Shown here: one piece after another, positions 1-6,499 of the stretch
How the letters are laid out: each line of letters opens with the position of its first letter
How positions within the stretch are numbered: the stretch's first letter is position 1
Assembly (NCBI GenBank): GCA_050013795.1
Contig: JBEKEO010000315.1
Span: forward strand, 1 to 10,284
Direction of reading: 5' to 3'
DNA from: CAWHOW01 sp050013795
Lineage (GTDB): Bacteria > Bacteroidota > Bacteroidia > Bacteroidales > CG2-30-32-10
DNA length: 10,284 nucleotides
Translations under genes and position numbers: made by a program
Notes under the pieces: model-generated
Seen by the model: only the letters and a program-made list of their open reading frames with translations
Databases searched by the model: none
Told to the model about the DNA's origin: nothing

Positions 1-1484
1 GCGGCGGCGTGCGCGTGGTGATGCTGAACCTGAATCAGCGGTGAACCGTCTGCTTCCGCCATCTCCTTGGCCAGTGCGGTTGTGGTGAATTTTGGGTGCA
101 AGTCACAAACCACAGTTTCAGCGTGGCAGTTGGTTAAGCTGTAGAGGTGATTTGTGGCTTCTTGAAGAAACATGCGCGTTTCCACGTTTTCCACGTCGCC
201 GATGTGTTGGCTGATGAAGGCTTTATCCTCAAGCAAAACGCAGGCTGTATTGTTTAATTCGCCGCCTAAACCGACAACGCACCGTTTTGATTTGGCTTCG
301 AGCCTTATGGGTGCTGGAGCGTAACCTCTGCTTCGCCTAAGGAACACTTGGCGGTTTCCATGGGTGCGCATTACTGAGTCATCGCATCGGTGAGCGATTT
401 TGCGGTTGTGAAACAGGAAATAATCCACTGTGCTGCCCAGAGTTTTGAGTGCTTCATCGTTGTCTTTCACGATGGGTTGGTTTGGCGGATTCGCGCTGGT
501 CATCACAAACGCTGGGTCATCAACTTGGTCGAAAAGCATGTAATGCAAACCAGTGTAGGGCAGCATTACGCCGACGTTATGCAGGTTCGGCGCAACTAAC
601 GGTGAAAGATTGTAACTGCCGCTTTTGTTTAGCAATACTATTGGGCGTGCAGGGGAAAATAGCAGTTCTTGCTCCTTCGAACTTACTTCGGCGAAACTTT
701 TCGCGGAATCTAGGCTTTTTGCCATGATGGCGAAGGGTTTTTCGCGCCTATGCTTCGTTCGTCGAAGCGCAGCCAAAGGCTTCTCCTTCAAGGTGGATGC
801 TGCAATGTGGAAGCCGCCGTAGCCTTTTATTGCGAGTATGTTGCCTTCGGAGAGCAGTTTTCCCGCTTCATGCACCGGGTCTTTAGCTTGGACTGGTTCG
901 CCTGTTTTTGTTGTTAAATATGCCCGTGGACCACATTCTGGGCAAGCGACGGTTTGCGCGTGAAACCGCCTGTTTGCTGGGTCATTGTACTCTTTTTGGC
1001 AGAAGCCGCACAAGGGAAACTCGCGCATAGTGGTGTTTTCGCGGTCGTACGGCAACCGCTCGATGATTGTGAAGCGTGGACCGCAATTGGTGCAGGTGAT
1101 AAAGAAGTATTCATAACGCGGGTCCTTTGGGTCTCGCAGCTCCGCGAGGCACTCGTTGCATATGGCGATGTCTGGCGGTATGATTGAGCCTGAAAGCTCC
1201 GCTTCTTCGGAACTCTTGTAAATCGCAAATTTATCGTATTGGTTTTTGCCTGAAAGCTCAGCCGATTTAACCGAGTCGATTTGGGCTAGAGGCGGCTTGT
1301 TCTCGGTCAAGTCGCGCATGAAATTCTTGATGTTTTGCGCGTTGCCTTCAAGGAGGATTTCTACTCCCGCATCGCCTCTGTTGCGAACGTACCCTGCCAA
1401 ACCGTTTTTTGTGGCTACGCGGTATATGAATGGGCGGAAACCGACGCCTTGAACGATACCTGTGACGTTTAATTTTACTCTCAA
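1..1484 (-). CDS. hypF: Carbamoyltransferase HypF, [NiFe]-hydrogenase maturation (C-terminus beyond left edge)
   Basis: HypF uses carbamoyl phosphate and ATP to make the carbamoyl group that HypE turns into the cyanide ligands of the [NiFe] hydrogenase active site; it acts in the cytoplasm. About 494 of the family's usual 750 or so residues are present, with no frame break. An N-terminal acylphosphatase domain carries VQGVGFRPF at residues 11-19. Two zinc fingers follow, each C-x2-C-x18-C-x2-C (C109/112/131/134 and C159/162/181/184). A YrdC-like domain has KGYGGFH, the KHRREKPFAIM stretch, MTSAN and RRSRGYAP. The Kae1-like domain begins with GLGGELNNT and runs to the HHHAH metal motif at the window edge. 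Only TTG at 1484 fits as a start: the frame has no ATG or GTG after the preceding stop, and the family begins right at this point. The AbrB-like gene ends 19 bp upstream on the same strand, so the two may share a transcript. hypC, hypD and hypE are not in the window. Confidence 0.96.
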   Translation of the reverse strand, partial: MRVKLNVTGIVQGVGFRPFIYRVATKNGLAGYVRNRGDAGVEILLEGNAQNIKNFMRDLTENKPPLAQIDSVKSAELSGKNQYDKFAIYKSSEEAELSGSIIPPDIAICNECLAELRDPKDPRYEYFFITCTNCGPRFTIIERLPYDRENTTMREFPLCGFCQKEYNDPANRRFHAQTVACPECGPRAYLTTKTGEPVQAKDPVHEAGKLLSEGNILAIKGYGGFHIAASTLKEKPLAALRRTKHRREKPFAIMAKSLDSAKSFAEVSSKEQELLFSPARPIVLLNKSGSYNLSPLVAPNLHNVGVMLPYTGLHYMLFDQVDDPAFVMTSANPPNQPIVKDNDEALKTLGSTVDYFLFHNRKIAHRCDDSVMRTHGNRQVFLRRSRGYAPAPIRLEAKSKRCVVGLGGELNNTACVLLEDKAFISQHIGDVENVETRMFLQEATNHLYSLTNCHAETVVCDLHPKFTTTALAKEMAEADGSPLIQVQHHHAHAA

Positions 1485-1503
1485 GATTAAGCCATCTTCT
1501 ATA

Positions 1504-1749
1504 TTATTGTCGCCTTTTTGCCCTGTTTACGGCATCTTCTCTAGCAAGTTTTTCAGCTTCAACTTTTAGTTCTTTTCTTTCTCTGTTGGTAGGTAACCAT
1601 CTTTCTGCTTCTCTTTCTAGAGTTTTTGAAAAGGGTATCGTTATGAAATAAGAGCCTGCTGGTATGACTATCGCTTTGGTTTTCTTGATGCCTAACTTTT
1701 CTGGGATAGTCATTCTGCCCCCTTCATCGATTTCTACCACAGACATCAT
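1504..1749 (-). CDS. AbrB/MazE/SpoVT-type DNA-binding protein (orphan antitoxin-like)
   Basis: The 81-residue product starts with a swapped-hairpin AbrB signature (VEIDEGGRMTIPEKLGI, residues 5-21), followed by a second short strand pair (KAIVIPAG, FITIPF). The rest, from about residue 43, is a charged helix rich in Arg, Lys and Glu. In archaea this arrangement is usual for VapB/MazE-like antitoxins and small AbrB regulators: the first part binds DNA as a dimer and the tail binds a partner. No PIN-domain or MazF toxin lies beside it, since hypF follows at 19 bp and an acyl-CoA ligase precedes it, so it may be a stand-alone regulator or an antitoxin that has lost its toxin. An AAGGG sequence lies just before two adjacent ATG codons (1749 and 1746); either could be used. 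The DNA-binding fold is clear; the role and targets are not. Confidence 0.8.
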   Translation of the reverse strand: MMSVVEIDEGGRMTIPEKLGIKKTKAIVIPAGSYFITIPFSKTLEREAERWLPTNRERKELKVEAEKLAREDAVNRAKRRQ

Positions 1750-1805
1750 AATCCCTTATGGTATAACAAATCCTTAAAGTTAAAAATTGCCCAAAAACAA
1801 TCTCT

Positions 1806-3443
1806 TTAAACTGTTTTTGCTTTCTCTTCTTCCACAAGCAAGCGCCTCAAAACCTTTCCTGCTGAACTAATAGGCAAATCTTTCCTGAACTCCACTTCAC
1901 GGATTGCCTTGTAAGGCGCCACTTTACTGTTAACGAATGTCATGATTTCCTCTGCCGACGCATCGGCGCCTTCTTTGAGGACTATGAAAGCCTTCGGAAC
2001 TTCACCTGCCACTGGGTCTGGTTTGCCGACGACTGCACACAGCTTCACGGCTGGGTGCTCGTAGAGGATGTCTTCGATTTCGCGTGGGTAAACGCTGTAG
2101 TCTTTGTGTTTTATGAGGTCTTTTTTGCGGTCAGTAATGTAAAAGTAGCCGTCCTCATCCGTTCGTGCAATGTCGCCTGTGAGAAGCCACTCGTCACGCA
2201 AGACCAAAGCGGTTTCTTCAGGCTTGTGCCAGTAACCTTTCATTACTTGTGGTCCTTTCACAGCAAGTTCGCCAGTTTCGCCTTGAGCCAACGTTTTTTC
2301 GCCTGTGACTAAATCCACTATCCGCGCGTCTGTATCTGGCAGGGGCAAACCGATTGAACCGACTTTCACCGTTTTCATTGTCCTGTCCACGGGGTTGCAG
2401 TGGGTAACTGGCGATGCCTCGGTTAACCCGTAGCCTTCAGCTAGGAATCCGCCTGTGATTTGCATGAATTTCTTTTGGATTTGCGGCGGCAAAGGTGAAG
2501 CGCCAGAAATGCACACGCGAATAGAAGTTAAGTCGTATTTGCCTAGTTCAGGGTTAGCTAGCAGTACCGAGTACATGGTTGGAACGCCGCAAAAAACCGT
2601 AACCCTATGCTTCTGGATGGTTTCTAAGGCTTTGGCTGGCTCGAACCGCGGCATCAGAACCATTTTCGCCGCTAAACTGATAGGCACTGTCATGCTTGTG
2701 GTCATGCCGTAAATATGGAACAGGGGCAGTGCTGTTAGGAAAGTTTCTTTTGCTGTTGCGCCTTTTATCCATGCGGCAAACATGAGCGCATTTGAAACCA
2801 AGTTGGTATGGGTTAGCATCGCACCTTTCGCTGTTCCAGTGGTGCCTCCCGTGTACTGCAATGCTGCTAAACCTTCCTGCGGATTAATTTCGACTTTGAG
2901 AGGCTTTTCTGGGGCTTCTTTTAATAGCTGCTGAAAAGTCCACACGTTTGGTTTGCTCGAGATACTAGCTGTTTCGGATGCTCCTTCTAAGCTTGTAACT
3001 ATCACGTTCTTCAGCTTAGTTTTAGCCCAAACATTATCTACGATGGCATAAAGGGAATCCAAAGCGATTACTGTCCGAGCTTCTGAATCGCACAGTTGAT
3101 ACTCAACTTCACGCTCCCGATGCAAGGGACTTATGGCGGTTACGACTGCGCCTACCTTGAGGATTCCGAAATAAGCGATTATGAATTGAGGAGCGTTCGG
3201 CAGAAAGATTGCTACCCTATCGCCTTTTGTCACGCCTAACTTGGCAAGAGCATGGGCAAACTGGTTCGAAAGCGAATCCAACTGTGCATAAGTAATTTCT
3301 TTCCCATCATAAACTATGGCAACTTGCGCCGGGTAATTTTCAGCAGTTTTCTGCAGAACCCTTTGAAGAGGAACAGCAGAATACTTTATGTTTTTTGGCA
3401 CATCAGCAGGCCACATATTGAACCAAGGCTTACTTTCACTCAT
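1806..3443 (-). CDS. Long-chain fatty-acid/aryl-acid CoA ligase (AMP-forming, ANL superfamily)
   Basis: This enzyme would activate a carboxylic acid in two steps, through an acyl-adenylate, to an acyl-CoA, with ATP going to AMP and pyrophosphate. Numbering from the possible GTG at 3455, the motifs are the phosphate loop YTGGTTGTAKG (201-211), GYGLTEASP (342-350), the adenine/ribose motif LTGD (425-428), the hinge DRKKDLIK (442-449) and the catalytic lysine K534 in SSAGKVLRR near the C-terminus. Length (545 residues) is normal for the family and no domain is missing. The loop has Gly where Ser is common (TGGTTG rather than TSGTTG), and Asp452 sits where a Gly after the hinge is usual. ATG at 3443 is preferred over GTG 12 bp earlier because homologous proteins begin close to it; neither has a convincing Shine-Dalgarno sequence. 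It has its own TATA-like box, so it is probably monocistronic. Substrate chain length cannot be read from the sequence. Confidence 0.94.
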   Translation of the reverse strand: MSESKPWFNMWPADVPKNIKYSAVPLQRVLQKTAENYPAQVAIVYDGKEITYAQLDSLSNQFAHALAKLGVTKGDRVAIFLPNAPQFIIAYFGILKVGAVVTAISPLHREREVEYQLCDSEARTVIALDSLYAIVDNVWAKTKLKNVIVTSLEGASETASISSKPNVWTFQQLLKEAPEKPLKVEINPQEGLAALQYTGGTTGTAKGAMLTHTNLVSNALMFAAWIKGATAKETFLTALPLFHIYGMTTSMTVPISLAAKMVLMPRFEPAKALETIQKHRVTVFCGVPTMYSVLLANPELGKYDLTSIRVCISGASPLPPQIQKKFMQITGGFLAEGYGLTEASPVTHCNPVDRTMKTVKVGSIGLPLPDTDARIVDLVTGEKTLAQGETGELAVKGPQVMKGYWHKPEETALVLRDEWLLTGDIARTDEDGYFYITDRKKDLIKHKDYSVYPREIEDILYEHPAVKLCAVVGKPDPVAGEVPKAFIVLKEGADASAEEIMTFVNSKVAPYKAIREVEFRKDLPISSAGKVLRRLLVEEEKAKTV

Positions 3444-3520
3444 CAAAGTGCACACGACTTAGCATTAGAAAGAAACAAATAATAACGTTTAGCTTAATGA
3501 AAACCTTCGTTTTCGTTTCA

Positions 3521-3528
3521 AATTTATA
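3521..3528 (-). promoter_or_regulatory. TATA-like box for the acyl-CoA ligase gene
   Basis: The minus strand reads TATAAATT here, about 78 bp before the ATG at 3443. Archaeal transcription would then start near 3498, leaving a leader of roughly 55 nt. It lies directly after the oligo-T tract that ends the upstream gene, which fits a separate transcription unit. The call is by pattern only. Confidence 0.4.
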
Positions 3529-3531
3529 CTT

Positions 3532-3541
3532 AAAAAAAAAA
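3532..3541 (-). terminator. Oligo-T terminator after the VOC gene
   Basis: Ten A residues on the plus strand make a T10 run on the minus strand, four bases past the stop codon of the VOC gene. Long T runs without a hairpin are the usual archaeal intrinsic terminator. Confidence 0.65.
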
Positions 3542-3544
3542 TAA

Positions 3545-3904
3545 TTAGCGCTTTGTTTTAGAATAATCTGTCAAGCCTAATCTATTGCCGAAAGGGTCTT
3601 CAAACTCAACCGCCATTCCAGTTTGAATAGGGAACGGCTCCGACAGAAAACTTAGGCCTTTTGCTTTCAATCGTTTGTACTCTTCTTGCACGTTATCTAC
3701 AACAAACCAAATGGTTGGTTTTGCTTGAGGGAACTTTCTGGTGTCTTTTAAGATGATTGCAGGTTCATTGTTTCCAACTTTAAACGCGATCATACCCATG
3801 TTTGAGAAGTCAAATTTAACCGACAGCCCTAAAATATCTTAGTAGAATTCTTTTCCTTTCTTCAAGTCACTGCTTGGCAGGAAGAAATTGTCGTAGTCTT
3901 TCAT
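3545..3904 (-). pseudogene. VOC/glyoxalase-fold protein broken by an in-frame TAA
   Basis: Read straight through, the frame gives a 119-codon vicinal-oxygen-chelate protein of normal family length, with one TAA at codon 22 (3839-3841). Codons 1-21 read MKDYDNFFLPSSDLKKGKEFY, the first strand and helix of the fold. Codons 23 on continue with DILGLSVKFDF and then MGMIAFKVGNN, ending in FEDPFGNRLGLTDY, the usual last strand carrying a metal-ligand Glu. The frame is the same on both sides, so this is a nonsense substitution, one base from AAA or GAA. The first ligand position has Asn (N6) rather than His or Glu, common in non-canonical members. The promoter and ribosome site look intact: CTTATAAG at 3939-3946 and AAGGTG six bases before ATG 3904. 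Restart at the ATG at 3799 would give only 84 residues lacking the first strand and helix. Substrate unknown. Confidence 0.8.
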
Positions 3905-3910
3905 GGTTTG

Positions 3911-3946
3911 CACCTTCATCGGTGTTTGGGCTTGTGTGCTTATAAG
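3911..3946 (-). promoter_or_regulatory. Promoter and ribosome site of the VOC gene
   Basis: On the minus strand, CTTATAAG (3939-3946) is a good TATA-like box and AAGGTG (3911-3916) is a Shine-Dalgarno match six bases before ATG 3904. The box predicts a transcript start near 3917 and a leader of about 13 nt. Intact expression signals in front of a broken frame suggest the lesion is recent or a sequencing error. Confidence 0.5.
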
Positions 3947-4109
3947 GTTTTCAGGGAAACGTTTGATGCTGGATTTTAGCCCTGCGACTTTTTGGTTTGG
4001 GCGCTTGGCCCTGTGACTCTCCAGATTAGCCTGTGGTGCTCTTGTTTCTATCTCATAATAAAAAATCGCTGGATTTTGATGCAAAAAAGTTAAGTACCTA
4101 AAGAACAGA

Positions 4110-5132
4110 ATGATGCTGGCGTTTGATATGGCAGATTGGAAATCCAAGCTCAAAGCAGACGCGACGGACTGGCTACTGGAAGAAGCTAACCCGTCAGTCC
4201 GATATTCCGCATTAACCCAGCTTCTAGACAAGCCTCAAACTGATAGTGAGGTGCAAGAGGCAAAAAACGCCATCATGAACATTGGGGTAGTGCCCAAGGT
4301 TTTGGAGAAACAGAACAGCGACGGCACTTGGGAAGCGCCAACCGCGTTCTACACCGCCAAATACAAAGGCACATCATGGCAACTCATCATTTTGGCGGAA
4401 CTCGGCGCAGACGGCGCGGACAGTCGAGTCAAAAAAGCCTGCGAATTCATCCTTGAAAGCTCGCAGCACCATGAAAGCGGAGGGTTTTCTATGGCGAGGG
4501 CTGAAAAAACAGGTGGCGGCAGACAAAGCGGCGTAATACCATGCTTGACAGGTAACATGGTTTACAGCCTTATCCGACTCGGATACCTCGACGACCCCCG
4601 AGTGCAAGCCGGAATCAACTGGATTACCACTTACCAGCGCTTCGACGATGGCGATGGAGCGCCAAAGGGCTGGCCGTATGACAAGTGGGTTATGTGCTAT
4701 GGTAAACACAGCTGCCATATGGGCGCGGTTAAGGCGCTAAAGGCTTTAGCAGAGATTCCAGCCGGCAAAAGAAGCAGAGAAGTGGAAGCCACAATTAAGA
4801 ATGGAGCCGAGTACATGCTTAAACATCACATCTACAAGAGAAGCCACGATTTAAGCCGAGTATCCAAGCCCGGTTGGTTACGGTTTGGTTTTCCGTTGAT
4901 GTGTTATACGGACGCTTTGGAAATTTTAGGGATATTGACAAAACTGGGGTACAAAGATGACCAGATGCAGGAGGCAGTTGACTCGGTGCTTTCAAAGCAG
5001 GACTCACAGGGTAAATGGAAGCTGGAGAATACCTTCAATGGAAAATTCCAAACCGACATTGAGCGCAAAGGGGAAGCCAGCAAATGGATAACTCTAAAGG
5101 CGCTCATTGCACTCAAAAGATTCTACAGTTAA
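4110..5132 (+). CDS. Prenyltransferase/terpene-cyclase-like alpha-barrel protein
   Basis: The 340-residue soluble protein has no signal peptide or membrane segment. It consists of repeated helical hairpins with QW-like elements such as KQNSDGTWE (67-75) and SKQDSQGKWK (295-304), the pattern of the alpha-alpha toroid of squalene cyclases and protein prenyltransferase beta subunits. The DxDD motif of class II terpene cyclases is absent, so true cyclase activity is doubtful. Conserved-looking Cys and His cluster in PCLTGN (C145), CYGKHSCHMG (C196, C202) and LMCYTDALE (C265), which could bind a metal or line the barrel. Relatives in archaeal and bacterial genomes are often labelled prenyltransferase-like or, misleadingly, nitrogen fixation protein. 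ATGs occur at 4110, 4113 and 4128; MADWKSKL from 4128 is a credible alternative start. An AT-rich stretch at 4054-4065 could be its TATA box. It is divergent from the VOC gene and ends 13 bp from the tRNA. Confidence 0.75.
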   Translation: MMLAFDMADWKSKLKADATDWLLEEANPSVRYSALTQLLDKPQTDSEVQEAKNAIMNIGVVPKVLEKQNSDGTWEAPTAFYTAKYKGTSWQLIILAELGADGADSRVKKACEFILESSQHHESGGFSMARAEKTGGGRQSGVIPCLTGNMVYSLIRLGYLDDPRVQAGINWITTYQRFDDGDGAPKGWPYDKWVMCYGKHSCHMGAVKALKALAEIPAGKRSREVEATIKNGAEYMLKHHIYKRSHDLSRVSKPGWLRFGFPLMCYTDALEILGILTKLGYKDDQMQEAVDSVLSKQDSQGKWKLENTFNGKFQTDIERKGEASKWITLKALIALKRFYS

Positions 5133-5136
5133 GCAT

Positions 5137-5141
5137 AAAAA
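5137..5141 (-). terminator. Short oligo-T terminator of the tRNA gene
   Basis: The minus strand reads TTTTT starting four bases after the encoded CCA end. It is short but in the expected place for ending the tRNA transcript and lies in the gap to the convergent gene. Confidence 0.4.
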
Positions 5142-5145
5142 CATC

Positions 5146-5258
5146 TGGTGCCGGGAGCGGGATTCGAGCCCGCGACTTCTGGACATGGGCGTTTGGCCAC
5201 CGTTTTTTGTTCTCCAGATTATGAGTCTGGCGCCCTAGCCAGGCTAGGCTACCCCGGC
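5146..5258 (-). tRNA. Elongator tRNA-Met (anticodon CAU) with a 35-nt intron
   Basis: The minus strand folds into a complete cloverleaf: acceptor GCCGGGG/TCCCGGC with discriminator A and encoded CCA (5146-5148), T8-A9, D arm GCCT...GGGC with GG in the loop, anticodon arm CCAGA-CTCATAA-TCTGG (CAT at 5221-5223), variable loop AGGTC after intron removal, and T arm GCGGG-CTCGAAT-CCCGC. The mature length is 78 nt with CCA. The anticodon stem lacks the three G-C pairs of initiators and the first pair is G-C, so it is not tRNA-iMet. tRNA-Ile2, which also carries CAU before modification, cannot be wholly excluded, but the GCCGGGG acceptor is typical of archaeal elongator Met. Position 54 is C where T is usual. 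An AT-rich stretch near 5309-5324 may hold the TATA box. Confidence 0.93.
5177..5211 (-). other. Non-canonical tRNA intron at position 45/46 (bulge-helix-bulge)
   Basis: Without splicing, the variable region would be 40 nt. Exon CTGG (tRNA 40-43) pairs with intron CCAG (minus-strand 5183-5180). Cutting after the second base of each three-base bulge (AG^A and AA^G) removes exactly 35 nt and leaves AGGTC, the standard variable loop. Inside the intron, ACA and TGT next to the bulges can pair. There is no clear outer helix, so this is the relaxed form (central helix plus intron-side helix), known from archaeal introns outside 37/38 and cut by heteromeric splicing endonucleases. Confidence 0.85.
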
Positions 5259-5505
5259 AAATTGCCACTTTTTTCGTGGTTGATGTCATGTTAGTTTGTT
5301 TTCCTTGATTTAAACTTTTAAAACGAATTCGAAGATTGCTTGTGGCGCATTCAACACAGCATTGCACGTTGAGTTGAGCTTGTTAAGAGGAAGGCAGGTT
5401 CCGAGAGCATTAGCGTGTTTAAAACTGCTTAGCATCAACATTAAAGAAAAGGATTCATAACATAAAATTTATTGGTGTGGAAAACGCAAGCATAGCGTGG
5501 TGAGT
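5259..5505. other. Intergenic region between tRNA-Met and hsp20
   Basis: This 247-bp divergent gap holds no supported gene. On the tRNA side, an AT-rich stretch near 5309-5324 (minus strand) could be a TATA box. On the other side is the hsp20 promoter. Nothing else stands out. Confidence 0.6.
5462..5503 (+). promoter_or_regulatory. hsp20 TATA-like box and Shine-Dalgarno site
   Basis: ATAAAATTTA at 5462-5471 predicts a transcript start near 5491. GGTGA at 5499-5503 is a Shine-Dalgarno match placed six bases before ATG 5510, but 16 bases before ATG 5520. The spacing therefore supports a start at 5510, in a different frame from the main chaperone frame. Confidence 0.55.
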
Positions 5506-5519
5506 ATGAATGTCTTCAG

Positions 5520-6026
5520 ATGAGGATTATCCTGAATGGTTATGAGGAGCTTAAGAATTTTACGGAAAAGGTGCCTAAAGAATACGTTAAAGAGCGCAAA
5601 CTGCCTGATGGAAGCACAGTTAAAGAACTTGGACCCTTCGTTTATGGTTACAGTATGAAGATTGGTCCTGATGGCAAACCTGAAATCCAGGAGTTTGGAA
5701 ACATCAAAAAAGGCCTCAAAGGTACTCCGCAAGTCAAAGAAGAACGCGAGCCACTTGTTGACATTGTTGAAACAAATGGTGAAATCCATGTGGTAGTGGA
5801 GCTGCCAGGTGTAGAAAAAGGCGATATAAAACTTCACGGCACAGAAGATTCCTTGACGATTTCGGTTGATACTCTGCAGTACAAGTACTACAAGGAAGTT
5901 GAGTTGCCAGTAAAAGTGAAGGTTAAAGAAGCAAACTCAAGCTACAAAAACGGCGTCTTAGAAGTGGTGCTTCCCAAAGCTGAATCAGAAAACAAGCCTA
6001 AGGGAGAACTAATCGACATAGGCTAA
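5520..6026 (+). CDS. Small heat shock protein, Hsp20/alpha-crystallin family (start probably disturbed)
   Basis: Hsp20 proteins form oligomers that hold unfolding proteins without ATP. The alpha-crystallin domain spans about residues 76-153 with PLVDIVE, VVVELPGVEKGDIKL and the closing NGVLEVVLPK (144-153). The N-terminal part has the archaeal block GPFVYGYSMKIGPDGKP (38-54) followed by EFGN. The C-terminal tail is short and charged and has no I-x-I motif. The frame opens at ATG 5520, which has no ribosome site. ATG 5510 has a good one and opens the peptide MSSDEDYPEWL, which hits TGA at 5543, just where the main frame reads GYEELKNF. A single extra base near 5540-5543 would explain this: removing one T joins the two as PEW-F-EELKNF. 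So the true product probably starts at 5510 and the present frame carries an indel, real or artefactual. The SWIM-like gene follows after 49 bp. Confidence 0.9.
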   Translation: MRIILNGYEELKNFTEKVPKEYVKERKLPDGSTVKELGPFVYGYSMKIGPDGKPEIQEFGNIKKGLKGTPQVKEEREPLVDIVETNGEIHVVVELPGVEKGDIKLHGTEDSLTISVDTLQYKYYKEVELPVKVKVKEANSSYKNGVLEVVLPKAESENKPKGELIDIG

Positions 6027-6075
6027 AAGCTAAAATTCACAGTCCCTCCTAATCTTTCCAGTAGCGAGTGTAGAA

Positions 6076-6454
6076 ATGAACGATAACTCAGAACTAGACG
6101 CGTTAAACGCTATTTGTCGAGAAGCAAAAGCAGCAGGCAAACTGTCAGGCAGCAACCTAACTGAACTCTACGAGCTTTTCGGGTCAAGATTCACAAAAGC
6201 CCTCGATGCACTAAAAGAGAACAGGGTGAAAAAGTATATTTTCAAGCCGAGCGGAAGAACCGTTTGGATAGTTGTTGGAAGAGAGCGGGATTACCTCATA
6301 ATGCCTGAAGCTGAATTTTGCACTTGTGACGATTTTTACTTTCGAGTTTTAGACAGAAAAAATCGCGCAAAATCTAAGCTGGTTTGAAACCATAGAGGAA
6401 AACGACGACGGCTATGATATGTTGATGAATGAGTGGAAAAAAGCTACTCCTTAA
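6076..6454 (+). pseudogene. SWIM-like zinc-finger protein, frameshifted with loss of the Cys-x-His half
   Basis: The first frame gives 103 residues ending at TGA 6385-6387: a helical N-terminal part (1-50), a strand-rich middle (YIFKPSGRTVWIVVGRERDY) and FCTCDDFYFRVLDRK, whose C82-x-C84 is the first half of a SWIM-type zinc site (CxC...CxH). The expected CxH does not follow. In the next frame, from 6362 to the TAA at 6452-6454, comes IAQNLSWFETIEENDDGYD and then MLMNEWKKATP, which looks like the natural C-terminal helix of this family. The frame change lies at the A6 run 6357-6362 and only a CYHL-like segment is missing between the halves. That implies a deletion of 3n+2 bases, perhaps 17-23, or a one-base insertion with divergence. 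A 103-residue product would lack half its metal ligands. The family function is not established; SWIM domains bind DNA or protein. The start ATG has only a weak GCGAG upstream. Confidence 0.7.
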
Positions 6455-6492
6455 ATATTAAGACGCTACAAGAATAAGTAAAACGCAAGGAG
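6451..6492 (+). promoter_or_regulatory. TATA-like box and strong Shine-Dalgarno for the 39-residue membrane protein
   Basis: TTAAATATTA (6451-6460) overlaps the end of the preceding frame and predicts a start near 6480. AAGGAG (6487-6492) lies seven bases before ATG 6500, the best ribosome site in this part of the window. Confidence 0.55.
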
Positions 6493-6499
6493 AACCTCA

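Noticed and set aside
1188..1259. 12-bp direct repeat GCCTGAAAGCTC, two copies 60 bp apart
   Set aside because: It lies in hypF and simply encodes ELSG twice in the linker before the zinc fingers; too short to be a mobile or array signal.
390..1452. Several plus-strand open frames and a 104-codon minus-strand frame inside 1-1484
   Set aside because: They overlap hypF, whose unbroken frame carries every family motif; the alternatives show no domain and are shadows.
3839..3841. Stop-codon recoding by pyrrolysine or selenocysteine in the VOC gene
   Set aside because: The codon is TAA, whereas pyrrolysine uses TAG and selenocysteine TGA, and the position is not catalytic.
3905..4231. 130-codon minus-strand frame extending the VOC gene upstream
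   Set aside because: Only its last 21 codons belong to the VOC gene; the rest overlaps the promoter and the start of the divergent gene and has no family features.
5113..5367. 84-codon minus-strand frame over the tRNA region
   Set aside because: It runs across the tRNA-Met gene and intron; the tRNA structure explains the sequence.
5540..5546. Confident call of programmed +1 frameshifting in hsp20
   Set aside because: TTA-TGA-G is not a known slippery site and Hsp20 proteins are not known to use frameshifting; an indel or a later start is simpler, so it is listed only as one option.
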